Below are positions 8,434-18,592 of a stretch of 33,744 bases of DNA, one piece after another. A program made the translations under genes and the position numbers. This stretch comes from Christensenella sp. UBA3792 (lineage in GTDB: Bacteria; Bacillota; Clostridia; Christensenellales; CAG-138): NCBI GenBank assembly GCA_002369195.1, contig DFEW01000034.1:1-33744 (forward strand). The letters run 5' to 3'. How positions within the stretch are numbered: position 1 is the first letter of the stretch; each line of letters opens with the position of its first letter. Below the pieces are notes generated by a model. The model was not told the DNA's origin. It ran no database searches and saw only the letters and a list, made by a program, of their open reading frames with translations.

Positions 8434-9762
8434 TCAAACGATCCCCGCACGCTTCAGCTTTTTCATATTGTCGCGGTAGACCGTATCGCGCAGATAGCCG
8501 ATCAGCCCTTCACGGCCGCCGGATTCATAGGCGTTCAGCAATTCCCGATTCCAAGGATCTGCATTGCGTCCCAAAGCTGAGATACGATCGGCTTTTGCCT
8601 TTTCATGTTCATACCAAAGCTGCGCTTCCGCTTCGTCGCCGTCCAAAGCCGCTTCGATCCAAACACGCGTTTTCGGCGTATTTTCATGGAGCACACGCTC
8701 CCTTTTTCGTGGGGTAAGACAGTATGCGCGACAGGAGGACAGATCCGTGACCTCGTCGAGCTCCGGAAGCATCAGTTCGTCGATAAACGGTCGGAGCTGC
8801 TCCGGGTCATTGAAACTCAGGGATTTGTCCCAACCGTTTGTCTCCGGGTTTCCGGGAATTCTCAACGGGCTCCATCCGAATTTCCAGAAAAACTCGAATT
8901 GTGCTTCTCTCCAATATTCGTTTGCATCGTGCATCGGGTAATATTTGTCCGAAAGCGTCAGCGGACAGTAAAGCGACTGCGCGCCGTAAAACGGCGCAAG
9001 CTCGAACCCGCGGTACGTTGTGAACACCATGCTCAAAAGAACCTCATTGCCGGGCTCGCCGACGACCTTATGCCAGCGAACGGGGCTGTTCTTATAGCGG
9101 CGAAATCCTGCCGCTTCCAGTTTTCCTGCGTATTCGCGCTCCATATAGTCCGCAAGCTTTTCCGCAAGCGTATGCAGACGTGTCGTTTCGTTTTCTTCCT
9201 GCTTCGGCAAAAACCAGTCAGTTGCCTGCATAAAGCTGTGTGGATCGACCTCGTCGACCGGTGCAAAATGCAAGAGCTTTGCAAGCGATTCGATCCCGTC
9301 CTCCGCAAAGGTATAGCGGTCCTCAAAAACAGCTTTGAACTGTTCCGGCTTGCATTTCCATTTCTTTTTTGCGGCGGCCGCCCATGCGGTATAGTCCGGT
9401 TCTCCGAATCCGAGATCCTCATATGGCTCGTTGATGCATGCGGCCGTGTCCTTGCCGTTCGTTTCGTCGATGAGTCGGCAGAGGACGAAATCACTGTCCA
9501 CACAGATCAGATCAAGCAGCGGCGTGCGGAATACCTTGGAAAGCGCTTTTTTCAACGGCTCCGCAATCTCGGACATCTGTTCCAAAAGCGGTGAACTGAA
9601 ATCGAACCATTCGGAATCCGGCATCTGCCGATACGAGACCGAAACGCCCTTTCCTTCCTCGCCCGGCGTATAACCGATCTCCTCCATCGCTTTTTTGACC
9701 AACGCGCCGAGCAGCATCATATCTTTTTCCTGAACCATTACCCGTTCAAAAAACTGTCCCAT
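8434..9762 (-). CDS. Hypothetical protein, 442 aa, lower-G+C orphan
   Basis: I do not recognise this protein with confidence. It has 442 residues, no signal peptide or membrane segment, and is rich in Glu, Lys, Trp and Phe, so it is probably cytoplasmic. The middle (about residues 205-330), with EYAGKLEAAGFRRYKNSPVR and following strands, faintly resembles DUF4304-type domains; this is a weak impression only. The C-terminal part contains TRVWIEAALDGDEAEAQLWY and a helical tail. The ATG at 9762 has a GGGAGGTC site; an upstream in-frame extension is not credible. Its base composition differs from its neighbours (28 G+C in 60 bases at 9181-9240, against 39/60 in uvrA), which suggests recent acquisition. 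A palindromic repeat lies 10 bases past its stop. Confidence 0.8.
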   Translation of the reverse strand: MGQFFERVMVQEKDMMLLGALVKKAMEEIGYTPGEEGKGVSVSYRQMPDSEWFDFSSPLLEQMSEIAEPLKKALSKVFRTPLLDLICVDSDFVLCRLIDETNGKDTAACINEPYEDLGFGEPDYTAWAAAAKKKWKCKPEQFKAVFEDRYTFAEDGIESLAKLLHFAPVDEVDPHSFMQATDWFLPKQEENETTRLHTLAEKLADYMEREYAGKLEAAGFRRYKNSPVRWHKVVGEPGNEVLLSMVFTTYRGFELAPFYGAQSLYCPLTLSDKYYPMHDANEYWREAQFEFFWKFGWSPLRIPGNPETNGWDKSLSFNDPEQLRPFIDELMLPELDEVTDLSSCRAYCLTPRKRERVLHENTPKTRVWIEAALDGDEAEAQLWYEHEKAKADRISALGRNADPWNRELLNAYESGGREGLIGYLRDTVYRDNMKKLKRAGIV

Positions 9763-9814
9763 GAAGACCTCCCTCGTTATGTATGAACCTGTAACAGGAT
9801 AGATGCAAAAGCGG

Positions 9815-10567
9815 TCAGATATCTCCGCGCAGGGCGTACACGGCGATGCCGACGCACTCGCGCAAAAAGTTGTTGATGCGAATGTACCAGACGTCCGGCG
9901 CGGCGATGCCGACCGCGTCGATGCCCGTTTTGAGAGCAACGCGGCGCGCGCGGAACACATGAAAATCGGTCGTCACAAAGGCGATCGACGCGTCGCTGCC
10001 GAGCCGCTGTTCGATCAGCGCCTTCGAAAACGCAAAGTTCTCCTTCGTGCTCTCGGCCCTGTCCTCGACGAGGATGCGGCTCGGGTCGATGCCCTTTCGC
10101 TCGACGAGGTAGCTGTACATGGCCGACGCCTCGGTGACGCTCTCGCCGCCGCCCTGCCCGCCGGAAACGACGCAGAGCGTGTCGGGATGCGCCGCCAGAT
10201 AGTCCGCCGCGGTGTCAAGCCGGTTGCTGAGCACCCAGGTGACCTTGTCGCCGTGCACCGCAGCGCCGAGTACGATCAGCGCGTCCGCGTCCACCTCGTC
10301 CGCACGCTTCGATGCCGTGCCCATCAGAATGCCCATCACGAGCAGAAACACCGCGCCGAGCGCGTAGCAGCAAAGCAGGAACCACTTGAGGAACGCCCAG
10401 AACCCGCCGGTCATATGGTGCATAAACGCACCAAGCAGCAAAAGCGGCAAGCCGATGATCGCCGGAAGGATCACGCCGAGGTTGAAATTCGACAGCGTGG
10501 AAACGGCGATCGTATCCAGTACCAAAAACGCACCAAGCAGAATACAGATGATGCGGATCACTTTCAT
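9815..10567 (-). CDS. YdcF/DUF218 family membrane protein (SanA/ElyC-like)
   Basis: The product is 250 aa. Three hydrophobic segments (about residues 5-27, 30-50 and 58-82) anchor it in the membrane. A DUF218 domain follows, with ordered motifs ALIVLGAAVHGD, VVSGGQGGGE, TEASAMYSYL, DRAESTKENFAFSK and TTDFHVFRARR. The DUF218 group includes E. coli SanA, ElyC and YdcF, linked to envelope integrity, but the reaction is not settled. The ATG at 10567 follows AAAGGAGGAGAAC. The next gene downstream starts 52 bases later in the same direction. Family membership is clear; the specific role is not. Confidence 0.88.
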   Translation of the reverse strand: MKVIRIICILLGAFLVLDTIAVSTLSNFNLGVILPAIIGLPLLLLGAFMHHMTGGFWAFLKWFLLCCYALGAVFLLVMGILMGTASKRADEVDADALIVLGAAVHGDKVTWVLSNRLDTAADYLAAHPDTLCVVSGGQGGGESVTEASAMYSYLVERKGIDPSRILVEDRAESTKENFAFSKALIEQRLGSDASIAFVTTDFHVFRARRVALKTGIDAVGIAAPDVWYIRINNFLRECVGIAVYALRGDI

Positions 10568-10642
10568 GTTCTCCTCCTTTCGGACAAGGTCAGCATATCA
10601 TGCGGTTGTGACCGGAATGCGTCAGAACGGTAAACTTTCCCT

Positions 10643-10656
10643 GCATGTTTACATGC
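10643..10656. promoter_or_regulatory. Small palindrome upstream of the YdcF-like gene
   Basis: GCATGT, two bases and ACATGC form a perfect inverted repeat with 6-bp arms, about 75 bases before the YdcF-like start. It could be a dimeric regulator site, but no second copy was found in the window. Confidence 0.2.
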
Positions 10657-10672
10657 GTAACGGATGTTCACA

Positions 10673-10720
10673 CCTCATCCACCGCAAGCGGTCCCCCTTC
10701 CCCATCAAGGGGAAGGCTTT
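10673..10720. repeat. Palindromic intergenic repeat, unit B
   Basis: It shares the plan of the unit at 8377-8424: CCTCATCC, a short palindrome (ACCGC, AA, GCGGT), then CCCCTTCCCC, ATCA, AGGGGAAGGC. The shared blocks are CCTCATC and GGGGAAGGC; the inner stem differs, as expected for a repeat family with compensating changes. Confidence 0.7.
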
Positions 10721-10730
10721 TGGGTACGCT

Positions 10731-10800
10731 TATCCGGAGGCTTCGCCCCCTCGAAGAGGGTGGAGAAGCTGTCACCGTCAGGTGACTGATGAAGGGGTCA
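10731..10800. repeat. Palindromic intergenic repeat, unit C (inverted)
   Basis: It contains CCCTCGAAGAGGG, GGTGGAGAAGC and the perfect hairpin GTCACC/GGTGAC with a GTCA loop, ending TGATGAAGGGG. Read on the minus strand it has the same order of blocks as unit B, so units B and C face each other. It abuts the stop of the DUF559 gene. Confidence 0.65.
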
Positions 10801-11141
10801 CGGCTGCGACAATCCGAGATGTCTCAGAATATCCAGACAAACAGCGTCAAATTCCCTGTTGATCTGCAGATTGGTGTACCGCAGAACGGTAATCCCGTTC
10901 GCTTGAAACCATTGATCACGCACCCGGTCGCGCTCGGGTTCTTCGCCTTGAAAATGCTGCGTACCGTCCAGCTCAATCACCGTCTTTTTCGACGCGATAA
11001 AGAAATCGACGATATACCTGCCAAGCACTTTTTGCCGGTTGACCGTCAGCGGAAGATCCTTCAGAAAATCATACCAAAGATGCCGTTCCTCTCTGGTCAT
11101 GTTCTTTCGCAGAATCTTTGAAACACCGGTCAACCTGTCCA

Positions 11142-11142
<1 letters not shown>
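10798..11142 (-). CDS. DUF559-family protein (restriction-endonuclease-like fold)
   Basis: The product is 114 aa, normal for a single DUF559 domain. The motif order fits the family: TREERHLWYDFLK, then YIVDFFIASKKTVIELDG with the conserved Asp and E-x-D, then QHF and RDQWFQANGITVLRYTN. DUF559 proteins share the fold of Vsr and type II restriction nucleases, so DNA cleavage or nicking is plausible but unproven. Its ATG overlaps the uvrA stop (TAATG), indicating translational coupling. The G+C content is low (27/60 at 10981-11040) compared with uvrA, and a repeat abuts its stop, both signs of acquisition. The start with the coupled ATG gives the best fit to family length. Confidence 0.88.
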
Positions 11143-13976
<2,834 letters not shown>

Positions 13977-15081
13977 GATTCCTTCCCGTTGACCGAGGCG
14001 ATCGCCTGCGCCGAAATGCACAGCCCGCGTCCCTCGTCATTCATTCCTTCCGTTGTCGTTGCCTTGACCGATACCGCCGAAAACGGGATCTGCAGATCTT
14101 CCGCGATCGTTCGCTCGATCTTCTGCCGGTACGGCGCAAGCTTCGGTCTCTGGCAGATGACCGTCGCGTCCACATGCCGCACAACCATGTCCCGTTTTTG
14201 CACCATGACATTGACGGCATGGAGCAGTTCGCGGCTCGAAATGCCGCGATAGCGCTCGTCGGTATCGGGAAAGAGCTTGCCGATGTCGCCGAGCTTCATC
14301 GCGCCGAGGATCGCATCCATGATCGCGTGCAGCAGCACGTCGGCATCCGAATGCCCCAAAAGTCCCTTTTCGAACGGGATCTCTACGCCGCCGAGGATGA
14401 GCTTTCGTCCTTCGACGAGCCGATGCGTGTCAAAGCCGGTGCCATACAGCGTGCCGCCGAGCTGCTTATGCGCCCATTCCCAGTCCGCGGCAGTCGTCAG
14501 CTTGCGGTTGTCCTCGCTGCCGGGCACGAAGTGCGGCGCATCGATCGCGCGGGCATAGAGCGTCGCGTCGTCGGTTGCGGCGCCGCCTGTCGCGTACGCG
14601 GCCTTAATCTGTTCTGTCAGAAACGCCTGCGGGGTCTGCATGCGCCACAGCGCGTTGCGGTCGAGTGTTTCCGTGCCGTACGGATGCAGCCGCATGACGG
14701 TGTCCGTCATCGGGATCGCCGCCACGCCGGAGCCGAACTCGCGCGCCGACGCGATGCAGGCGCGCACGAGCGCGGGCGTGACGAAGCAGCGCGCCGCGTC
14801 GTGTATGACCGAAATCTGCGCATCGACCGCCGCAAGGCCGTTTCGCACCGAGTCGGTGCGCTCCGCGCCGCCGCGCACGACCGTATGCGGCACGGGGCAG
14901 GACAGTCCGGACACGGTTTTTTCGCTTTGCTCTCCGACGACGAAAACGATCGAATCGCAGCCGCCCGCAACGAGCGCGTCCAGCGAACGTTCGATCGCCG
15001 TTTTGCCGAAGAGCGGCGTATTCAGTTTATCGAAGCCCATGCGCCGGGACGAACCCGCGCACAGCAGAATGCCGCAAACGC

Positions 15082-15333
15082 TCATGCTTCCCCCGAAAGG
15101 ACCGTATAGAGCGAATCCGCGTCCTCCTTGCGCACGACCTCCGGCGTCTTTTCGACGCGGCAGAGCATGTGCTTGCCGCCAAGCAGGATGTCGATCGTGT
15201 CTCCCGGCTTCACCTCGGATGCCGGCTTTGCAATCTTGCCGTTGATCGCGACGCGCCCTGCGCCCGCCGCCTCGTTCGCGACGGTGCGCCGCTTGATGAT
15301 GCGCGAAACCTTTAACCACTTATCGAGCCGCAT
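15082..15333 (-). CDS. rqcP: RqcP-type S4-domain RNA-binding protein
   Basis: The product is 83 aa and is essentially one S4 domain: MRLDKWLKVSRIIKRRTVAN, then GRVAINGKIAKPASEVKPGD. This is the family of B. subtilis RqcP (YabO) and E. coli Hsp15, which bind stalled 50S subunits; RqcP works with RqcH in C-terminal alanine tailing during ribosome quality control. The ATG at 15333 follows TCGGAGGTTAAG and lies one base after the uppP stop. Its stop overlaps the ispDF ATG. No rqcH is in the window, so the specific role is inferred from the family. Confidence 0.88.
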   Translation of the reverse strand: MRLDKWLKVSRIIKRRTVANEAAGAGRVAINGKIAKPASEVKPGDTIDILLGGKHMLCRVEKTPEVVRKEDADSLYTVLSGEA

Positions 15334-15334
15334 C

Positions 15335-16186
15335 TTAACCTCCGAACGGCGTGAAGCCGAACCCCGCGACGCGGAACACCTGCAGCAGGATCACGACGAT
15401 GCCGAGCACGCCGGTATAGATCGCAAAGCCCAGAAGTCCCTTCTTCGTGACGAGCCGGATCATGAAGCGCACCGCGAAGTAGCCGGAGATCGCCGCCGCC
15501 AGCATGGCGATCAGCAGCGCGCCCCAGTACGGAAGCGTCATGATGCTTTCGAGCGCTTCCGGCGCTTTGACGAGCTTCATCAGTTCGAGCACGAGACCGC
15601 CCAGAATCGCCGGAATCGACATCAGGAACGAGAAGTCCGCCGCGCTCTTGCGGTCGAGCCCGCAGGTCAGCGCGCCCGCGATCGTGGAACCGGAGCGCGA
15701 AACGCCCGGCAGAACGCCGATCGCCTGCATGCCGCCGATCGCCAGCGCGTCGGTCCAGCGCATCGTGTCGAGCGACTTTCTCGGCTTGCGGCGGCGCGAA
15801 AGCAGCTCGCTCACCGTCAGAAAAACGGTCGTCAGCAGGAAGCTGAAGCCGAGGAAGTTCCCCGCGTCGAGCCATTCGTCGAGCGCATCCCACTTCTTGA
15901 GGATCAGCGCGACGGCGACGGTCGGCAGCGTTGCGATGATCAGATGCAGCGTCAGCTTCTGAAACGGGTGCTTCAGAATCGACAGAATCTGTTCGCGATA
16001 GACGATCACGACCGCGATCAGCGTCGCGATGTGCAGCATGACCGTGAAGAACGAGCCGAAGTAATCCTCATTGACCGCGCCCTGCGTCAGCTTTGCGACC
16101 AAAAAGAGGTGTCCGGAGCTCGAAACCGGCAGAAATTCGCACAATCCCTGCACGAGTCCCAACAGCAATGCAATTAAAAAAACCAT
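15335..16186 (-). CDS. uppP: Undecaprenyl-diphosphatase (BacA/UppP)
   Basis: UppP dephosphorylates undecaprenyl pyrophosphate in the membrane to regenerate the lipid carrier used for peptidoglycan, and its overproduction confers bacitracin resistance. The product is 283 aa with about eight hydrophobic segments. Catalytic signatures are clear: GLVQGLCEFLPVSSSGHL at residues 9-26 and the PGVSRSGSTIAGAL block with the catalytic Arg. The chosen ATG at 16186 has GGAGGTC before it; upstream in-frame ATGs lack a site. It is the first gene of the uppP-rqcP-ispDF-uvrA-DUF559 operon, so carrier recycling, precursor synthesis and DNA repair are cotranscribed. Confidence 0.97.
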   Translation of the reverse strand: MVFLIALLLGLVQGLCEFLPVSSSGHLFLVAKLTQGAVNEDYFGSFFTVMLHIATLIAVVIVYREQILSILKHPFQKLTLHLIIATLPTVAVALILKKWDALDEWLDAGNFLGFSFLLTTVFLTVSELLSRRRKPRKSLDTMRWTDALAIGGMQAIGVLPGVSRSGSTIAGALTCGLDRKSAADFSFLMSIPAILGGLVLELMKLVKAPEALESIMTLPYWGALLIAMLAAAISGYFAVRFMIRLVTKKGLLGFAIYTGVLGIVVILLQVFRVAGFGFTPFGG

Positions 16187-16214
16187 GAATGACCTCCGAT
16201 AAATCTCTGATTGT

Positions 16215-16243
16215 ATCATACTATGAAATCCGCAAAAATACAA
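16215..16243 (-). promoter_or_regulatory. Probable promoter for the uppP operon
   Basis: On the minus strand TTGTAT (16238-16243), 17 bases and TATGAT (16215-16220) make a plausible sigma-A promoter about 28 bases before the uppP ATG. A plus-strand TACAAT (16239-16244) overlaps it, so divergent transcription of the 16262 gene may compete for the same region. Confidence 0.5.
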
Positions 16244-16261
16244 TAGTTCGAGGTGATTTCC

Positions 16262-17137
16262 ATGCTGTCTTACTGGATTGTACGCGATCGGAACGAACGT
16301 CCGATCGGACTTGCGCGGTGCGAAGGCGATCGCGTGTTTCTAAAGCTGAATGCGCCGCTCGACGCGAACTGGTTCCTGCTTTCCAATGACGCCGCCGTGT
16401 GCATCCATCCGTCGGAGGACGCCGTCCTTTGCGGCGCGTTCGCCGTGCTCGGCATGCGCGAGGACCGTCCGGTCGCCTTCGCCGCCGCGCCTGCCGCGCC
16501 GTCCCTTGCCCGCTGCCGGGCCATCCTATCCCATTTTTACACCATGCAGGTGGATCCGGCGCCGCAGCCCGATCCGATCGAAGACGCGCCGGAACCGAAC
16601 GTACCGGAGACGGAACCGAACGAATCGGAGGCGGAACCGAACGAATCGGAGGCGGAACCGGACGAACCGGCGCGCGTGCAAATCGAGCCGGAAGCGCCGC
16701 AAGCGCCCGAATCTCCGGATGTTTTGACCGTCGAGCCGTCGGAGGATGCCATGCCGGAGACGGCGGACGAGAGCGCGCAGCGCGCGGCGCAGTTCTCGCT
16801 GCTGCTGTCGCGCGCCGAATCGTTCTATTCGCGCTTCGAGCAGCCGCCCGCCGTTCCGGTGGATAACTTGGTGCAAAAAGAGGATAACTCTCCGTGTGCG
16901 GATGCGGTCGGGATCGATCTGTTTCCGCAGGCGTTCCCGCGCGCGCACTGGCGCTACGTCGACGGTGCGGACATTCTGCCGCACTACGAGGGGCTGTGGA
17001 TCGCGCCGAACGGCGCAAAGACGCGCATCCTTGCCGTGCGCGGGCACGCCGCCCCGCGTCCGCCGCGCGCGCTGTACGACTTCACACGGTTTCTGCGCGG
17101 GGCGGACGGCAGCGGCTACTGGATCAAGACAGAATAA
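16262..17137 (+). CDS. Hypothetical two-domain protein with repeat linker
   Basis: I cannot assign a function. The product is 291 aa with three parts. Residues 1-95 form a small domain starting LSYWIVRDRNERPIGLARCE, rich in hydrophobic strands. Residues about 97-175 are an acidic Pro/Glu linker built partly from an EPNESEA heptapeptide. Residues about 215-291 form a second domain (FPQAFPRAHWRYVDGADILP to GSGYWIKTE) with spaced Trp and Gly residues. No signal peptide is present, so it is likely cytoplasmic. The ATG at 16262 follows CGAGGTG with good spacing; a GTG three codons earlier overlaps that site. It is divergent from uppP and convergent with the HtrA gene, transcribed alone. Confidence 0.75.
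   Translation: MLSYWIVRDRNERPIGLARCEGDRVFLKLNAPLDANWFLLSNDAAVCIHPSEDAVLCGAFAVLGMREDRPVAFAAAPAAPSLARCRAILSHFYTMQVDPAPQPDPIEDAPEPNVPETEPNESEAEPNESEAEPDEPARVQIEPEAPQAPESPDVLTVEPSEDAMPETADESAQRAAQFSLLLSRAESFYSRFEQPPAVPVDNLVQKEDNSPCADAVGIDLFPQAFPRAHWRYVDGADILPHYEGLWIAPNGAKTRILAVRGHAAPRPPRALYDFTRFLRGADGSGYWIKTE
16592..16674 (+). repeat. 21-base tandem repeat in coding sequence
   Basis: Three full units and a partial fourth of a 21-base repeat are present. Units 2 and 3 (16613-16633, 16634-16654) are identical and unit 1 (16592-16612) differs at a few bases. They encode EPNESEA-like heptapeptides, so copy-number change would keep the frame. Confidence 0.85.
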
Positions 17138-17140
17138 AAA

Positions 17141-17162
17141 AGAGCCCGCCGAAGCGAGCTCT
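17141..17162. terminator. Bidirectional intrinsic terminator
   Basis: A 9-bp stem with one mismatch (AGAGCCCGC with GCGAGCTCT) encloses a CGAA loop between convergent genes. Six A residues before it give a T-run on the minus strand, so it best serves the HtrA gene. Confidence 0.75.
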
Positions 17163-17175
17163 CTGTTTCTCTGCA

Positions 17176-18405
17176 TCAGTCGCCGGATTTGGGCGCGTAC
17201 TCCGCAAACGTCACCTTGACGTCGGAACGGCTGCCGCTGCGCTGGATCGTGAACGTCGCGGTGTCGCCCGCGTTGTAGCGCGCAATGACGTCGGTGAGGT
17301 CGCTGTTGGAGGTGATCTCCGTGCCGTCGATCGCAAGGATCAGGTCGCCGACCTTCAGCCCCGCCTGCTCCGCAGCGCCGCCGGACACCAGGTCCGCGAT
17401 CTGCACGCAGTTCGTGCCGCCGGAGAAGAAGTAGCCGAAGTCGCTGCGCAGCGTAACGTTCTGCGTATAGACGCCGAGGTACGCGCGGCCGGTGACATAG
17501 CCGTAGTTTAGAAGATCGTTGATCTCATTCAGCACGTTGTTCACCGGGATCGCAAAGCCGAGTCCCTCCGCCGTCGTGTCGGAGACCTTCGCGTTGACGA
17601 TGCCGATCAGCTTGCCGGATGCGTTGAACAGTCCGCCGCCCGAGTTGCCCGGGCTGATGGCGGCGTCGGTCTGCACCAGCTCCATCGTATTGCCTTCGAC
17701 CTCGATCGTGCGCCGCACCGCCGAGATGATGCCGCTGGTCGCGGTGCCGCGCAGCTCGCCCAGCGGGTTGCCGATCGCGATCACATCCTCGCCGACGGTC
17801 AGCATGTCGCTGTCGCCGAGCGCCGCGGGCGTGAGACCGGTCGCTTCGATCTTGATGATCGCAACGTCGTTGCGCACGTCGGTGCCGATGATCGTCGCGT
17901 CGTAGCTCGTATCGTCGTTCAGCGTGACCTTGATCGACTTCGCGCCGACCACGACGTGCGCGCACGTGCCGATGTAGCCGTCCTCGGTCAGAATGACGCC
18001 GCTGCCGCTGCCCGGCACCTCATAGGTCTGCGCGCGTCCCCAGTAGGAGACCGTCTGCTCGAAGACCGCATCGATCCCGACGACGCTCGGCGCCGCCATT
18101 TCGACGACCTGCGCACGGGTGTACTTTCCGTCATACGCAAAGCCGGTCGATGCCTGCGTGCCTTCCGCTGCCGAGATGCTCAGCGTGCCGTCCGCTTCGG
18201 CGGTCGGCGCCGGTTCGGCGACCTCCGTCTGCGCGGGAAGCTGCGCCGTGCGGGTGCGCGTATCGACGATGCGATTCACGATCAGCACGCCGGCGAACAG
18301 TCCGATCACCACGGCGATCGCCGTCAGCGAGAGCAGGACCGCCAGCCCGACCGAGCGTTTTTGCTTCGGCTGCCCGTAGCCGTATTGCGTTCCGTTATAT
18401 TCCAT
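17176..18405 (-). CDS. HtrA/DegP-like serine protease with PDZ domain
   Basis: The product is 409 aa. A cytoplasmic Tyr/Gln-rich stretch (residues 1-17) precedes a single transmembrane segment (about 19-43), so the protease faces outward. After a linker, the trypsin-like domain has the triad His150 (GTCAHVVV), Asp180 (DVRNDVAIIKI) and Ser255 (SPGNSGGGLF). A PDZ domain occupies about residues 315-400 (YLGVYTQNV, AGLKVGDLILAIDGTEI). HtrA proteins degrade or refold damaged exported proteins. The ATG at 18405 has CAAAGGAGG before it; the longer upstream frame runs through the promoter region and is not coding. It is divergent from the DUF368 gene and ends at the terminator at 17141-17162. Confidence 0.95.
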   Translation of the reverse strand: MEYNGTQYGYGQPKQKRSVGLAVLLSLTAIAVVIGLFAGVLIVNRIVDTRTRTAQLPAQTEVAEPAPTAEADGTLSISAAEGTQASTGFAYDGKYTRAQVVEMAAPSVVGIDAVFEQTVSYWGRAQTYEVPGSGSGVILTEDGYIGTCAHVVVGAKSIKVTLNDDTSYDATIIGTDVRNDVAIIKIEATGLTPAALGDSDMLTVGEDVIAIGNPLGELRGTATSGIISAVRRTIEVEGNTMELVQTDAAISPGNSGGGLFNASGKLIGIVNAKVSDTTAEGLGFAIPVNNVLNEINDLLNYGYVTGRAYLGVYTQNVTLRSDFGYFFSGGTNCVQIADLVSGGAAEQAGLKVGDLILAIDGTEITSNSDLTDVIARYNAGDTATFTIQRSGSRSDVKVTFAEYAPKSGD

Positions 18406-18443
18406 AATTGCCTCCTTTGAGCCATTTCTCAGTCTGTATGCCC

Positions 18444-18471
18444 ATTGTACCCCCCGATTATGAAAACAATA
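18444..18471 (-). promoter_or_regulatory. Candidate promoter for the HtrA-like gene
   Basis: On the minus strand a clear -10 TACAAT (18444-18449) lies 38 bases before the HtrA ATG. The best -35 at legal spacing is the weak TATTGT (18466-18471, 16-base spacer). A better TTGTCA is 22 bases away, too far for standard spacing. Confidence 0.35.
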
Positions 18472-18529
18472 TGACAAAAATACGGCTTTTTGCGAAACCT
18501 TGTACACAGTTTTCGTCCCGCGATTGTTA

Positions 18530-18545
18530 AAAACTTGTAAGTTTT
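18530..18545. promoter_or_regulatory. Palindrome upstream of the DUF368 promoter
   Basis: AAAACTT, two bases and AAGTTTT form an inverted repeat with perfect 7-bp arms. It ends 12 bases before the -35 element of the DUF368 promoter, so it could be a regulator site for this gene or for the divergent HtrA gene. Confidence 0.3.
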
Positions 18546-18557
18546 CCCCGCGCGCGG

Positions 18558-18586
18558 TTGACGAAACGACCGCCCCGCCGTACAAT
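18558..18586 (+). promoter_or_regulatory. Strong sigma-A promoter for the DUF368 gene
   Basis: TTGACG (18558-18563), exactly 17 bases and TACAAT (18581-18586) form a near-consensus promoter. The expected start site, 7 bases past the -10, is 18593, the A of an ATG, which implies a leaderless mRNA. Confidence 0.75.
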
Positions 18587-18592
18587 ATGAGC

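Noticed and set aside
15086..15319. Longer N-terminus for ispDF
   Set aside because: The extension reads rqcP out of frame; the IspD fold begins at MSVCGILLCAGSS and the ATG at 15085 is coupled to the rqcP stop.
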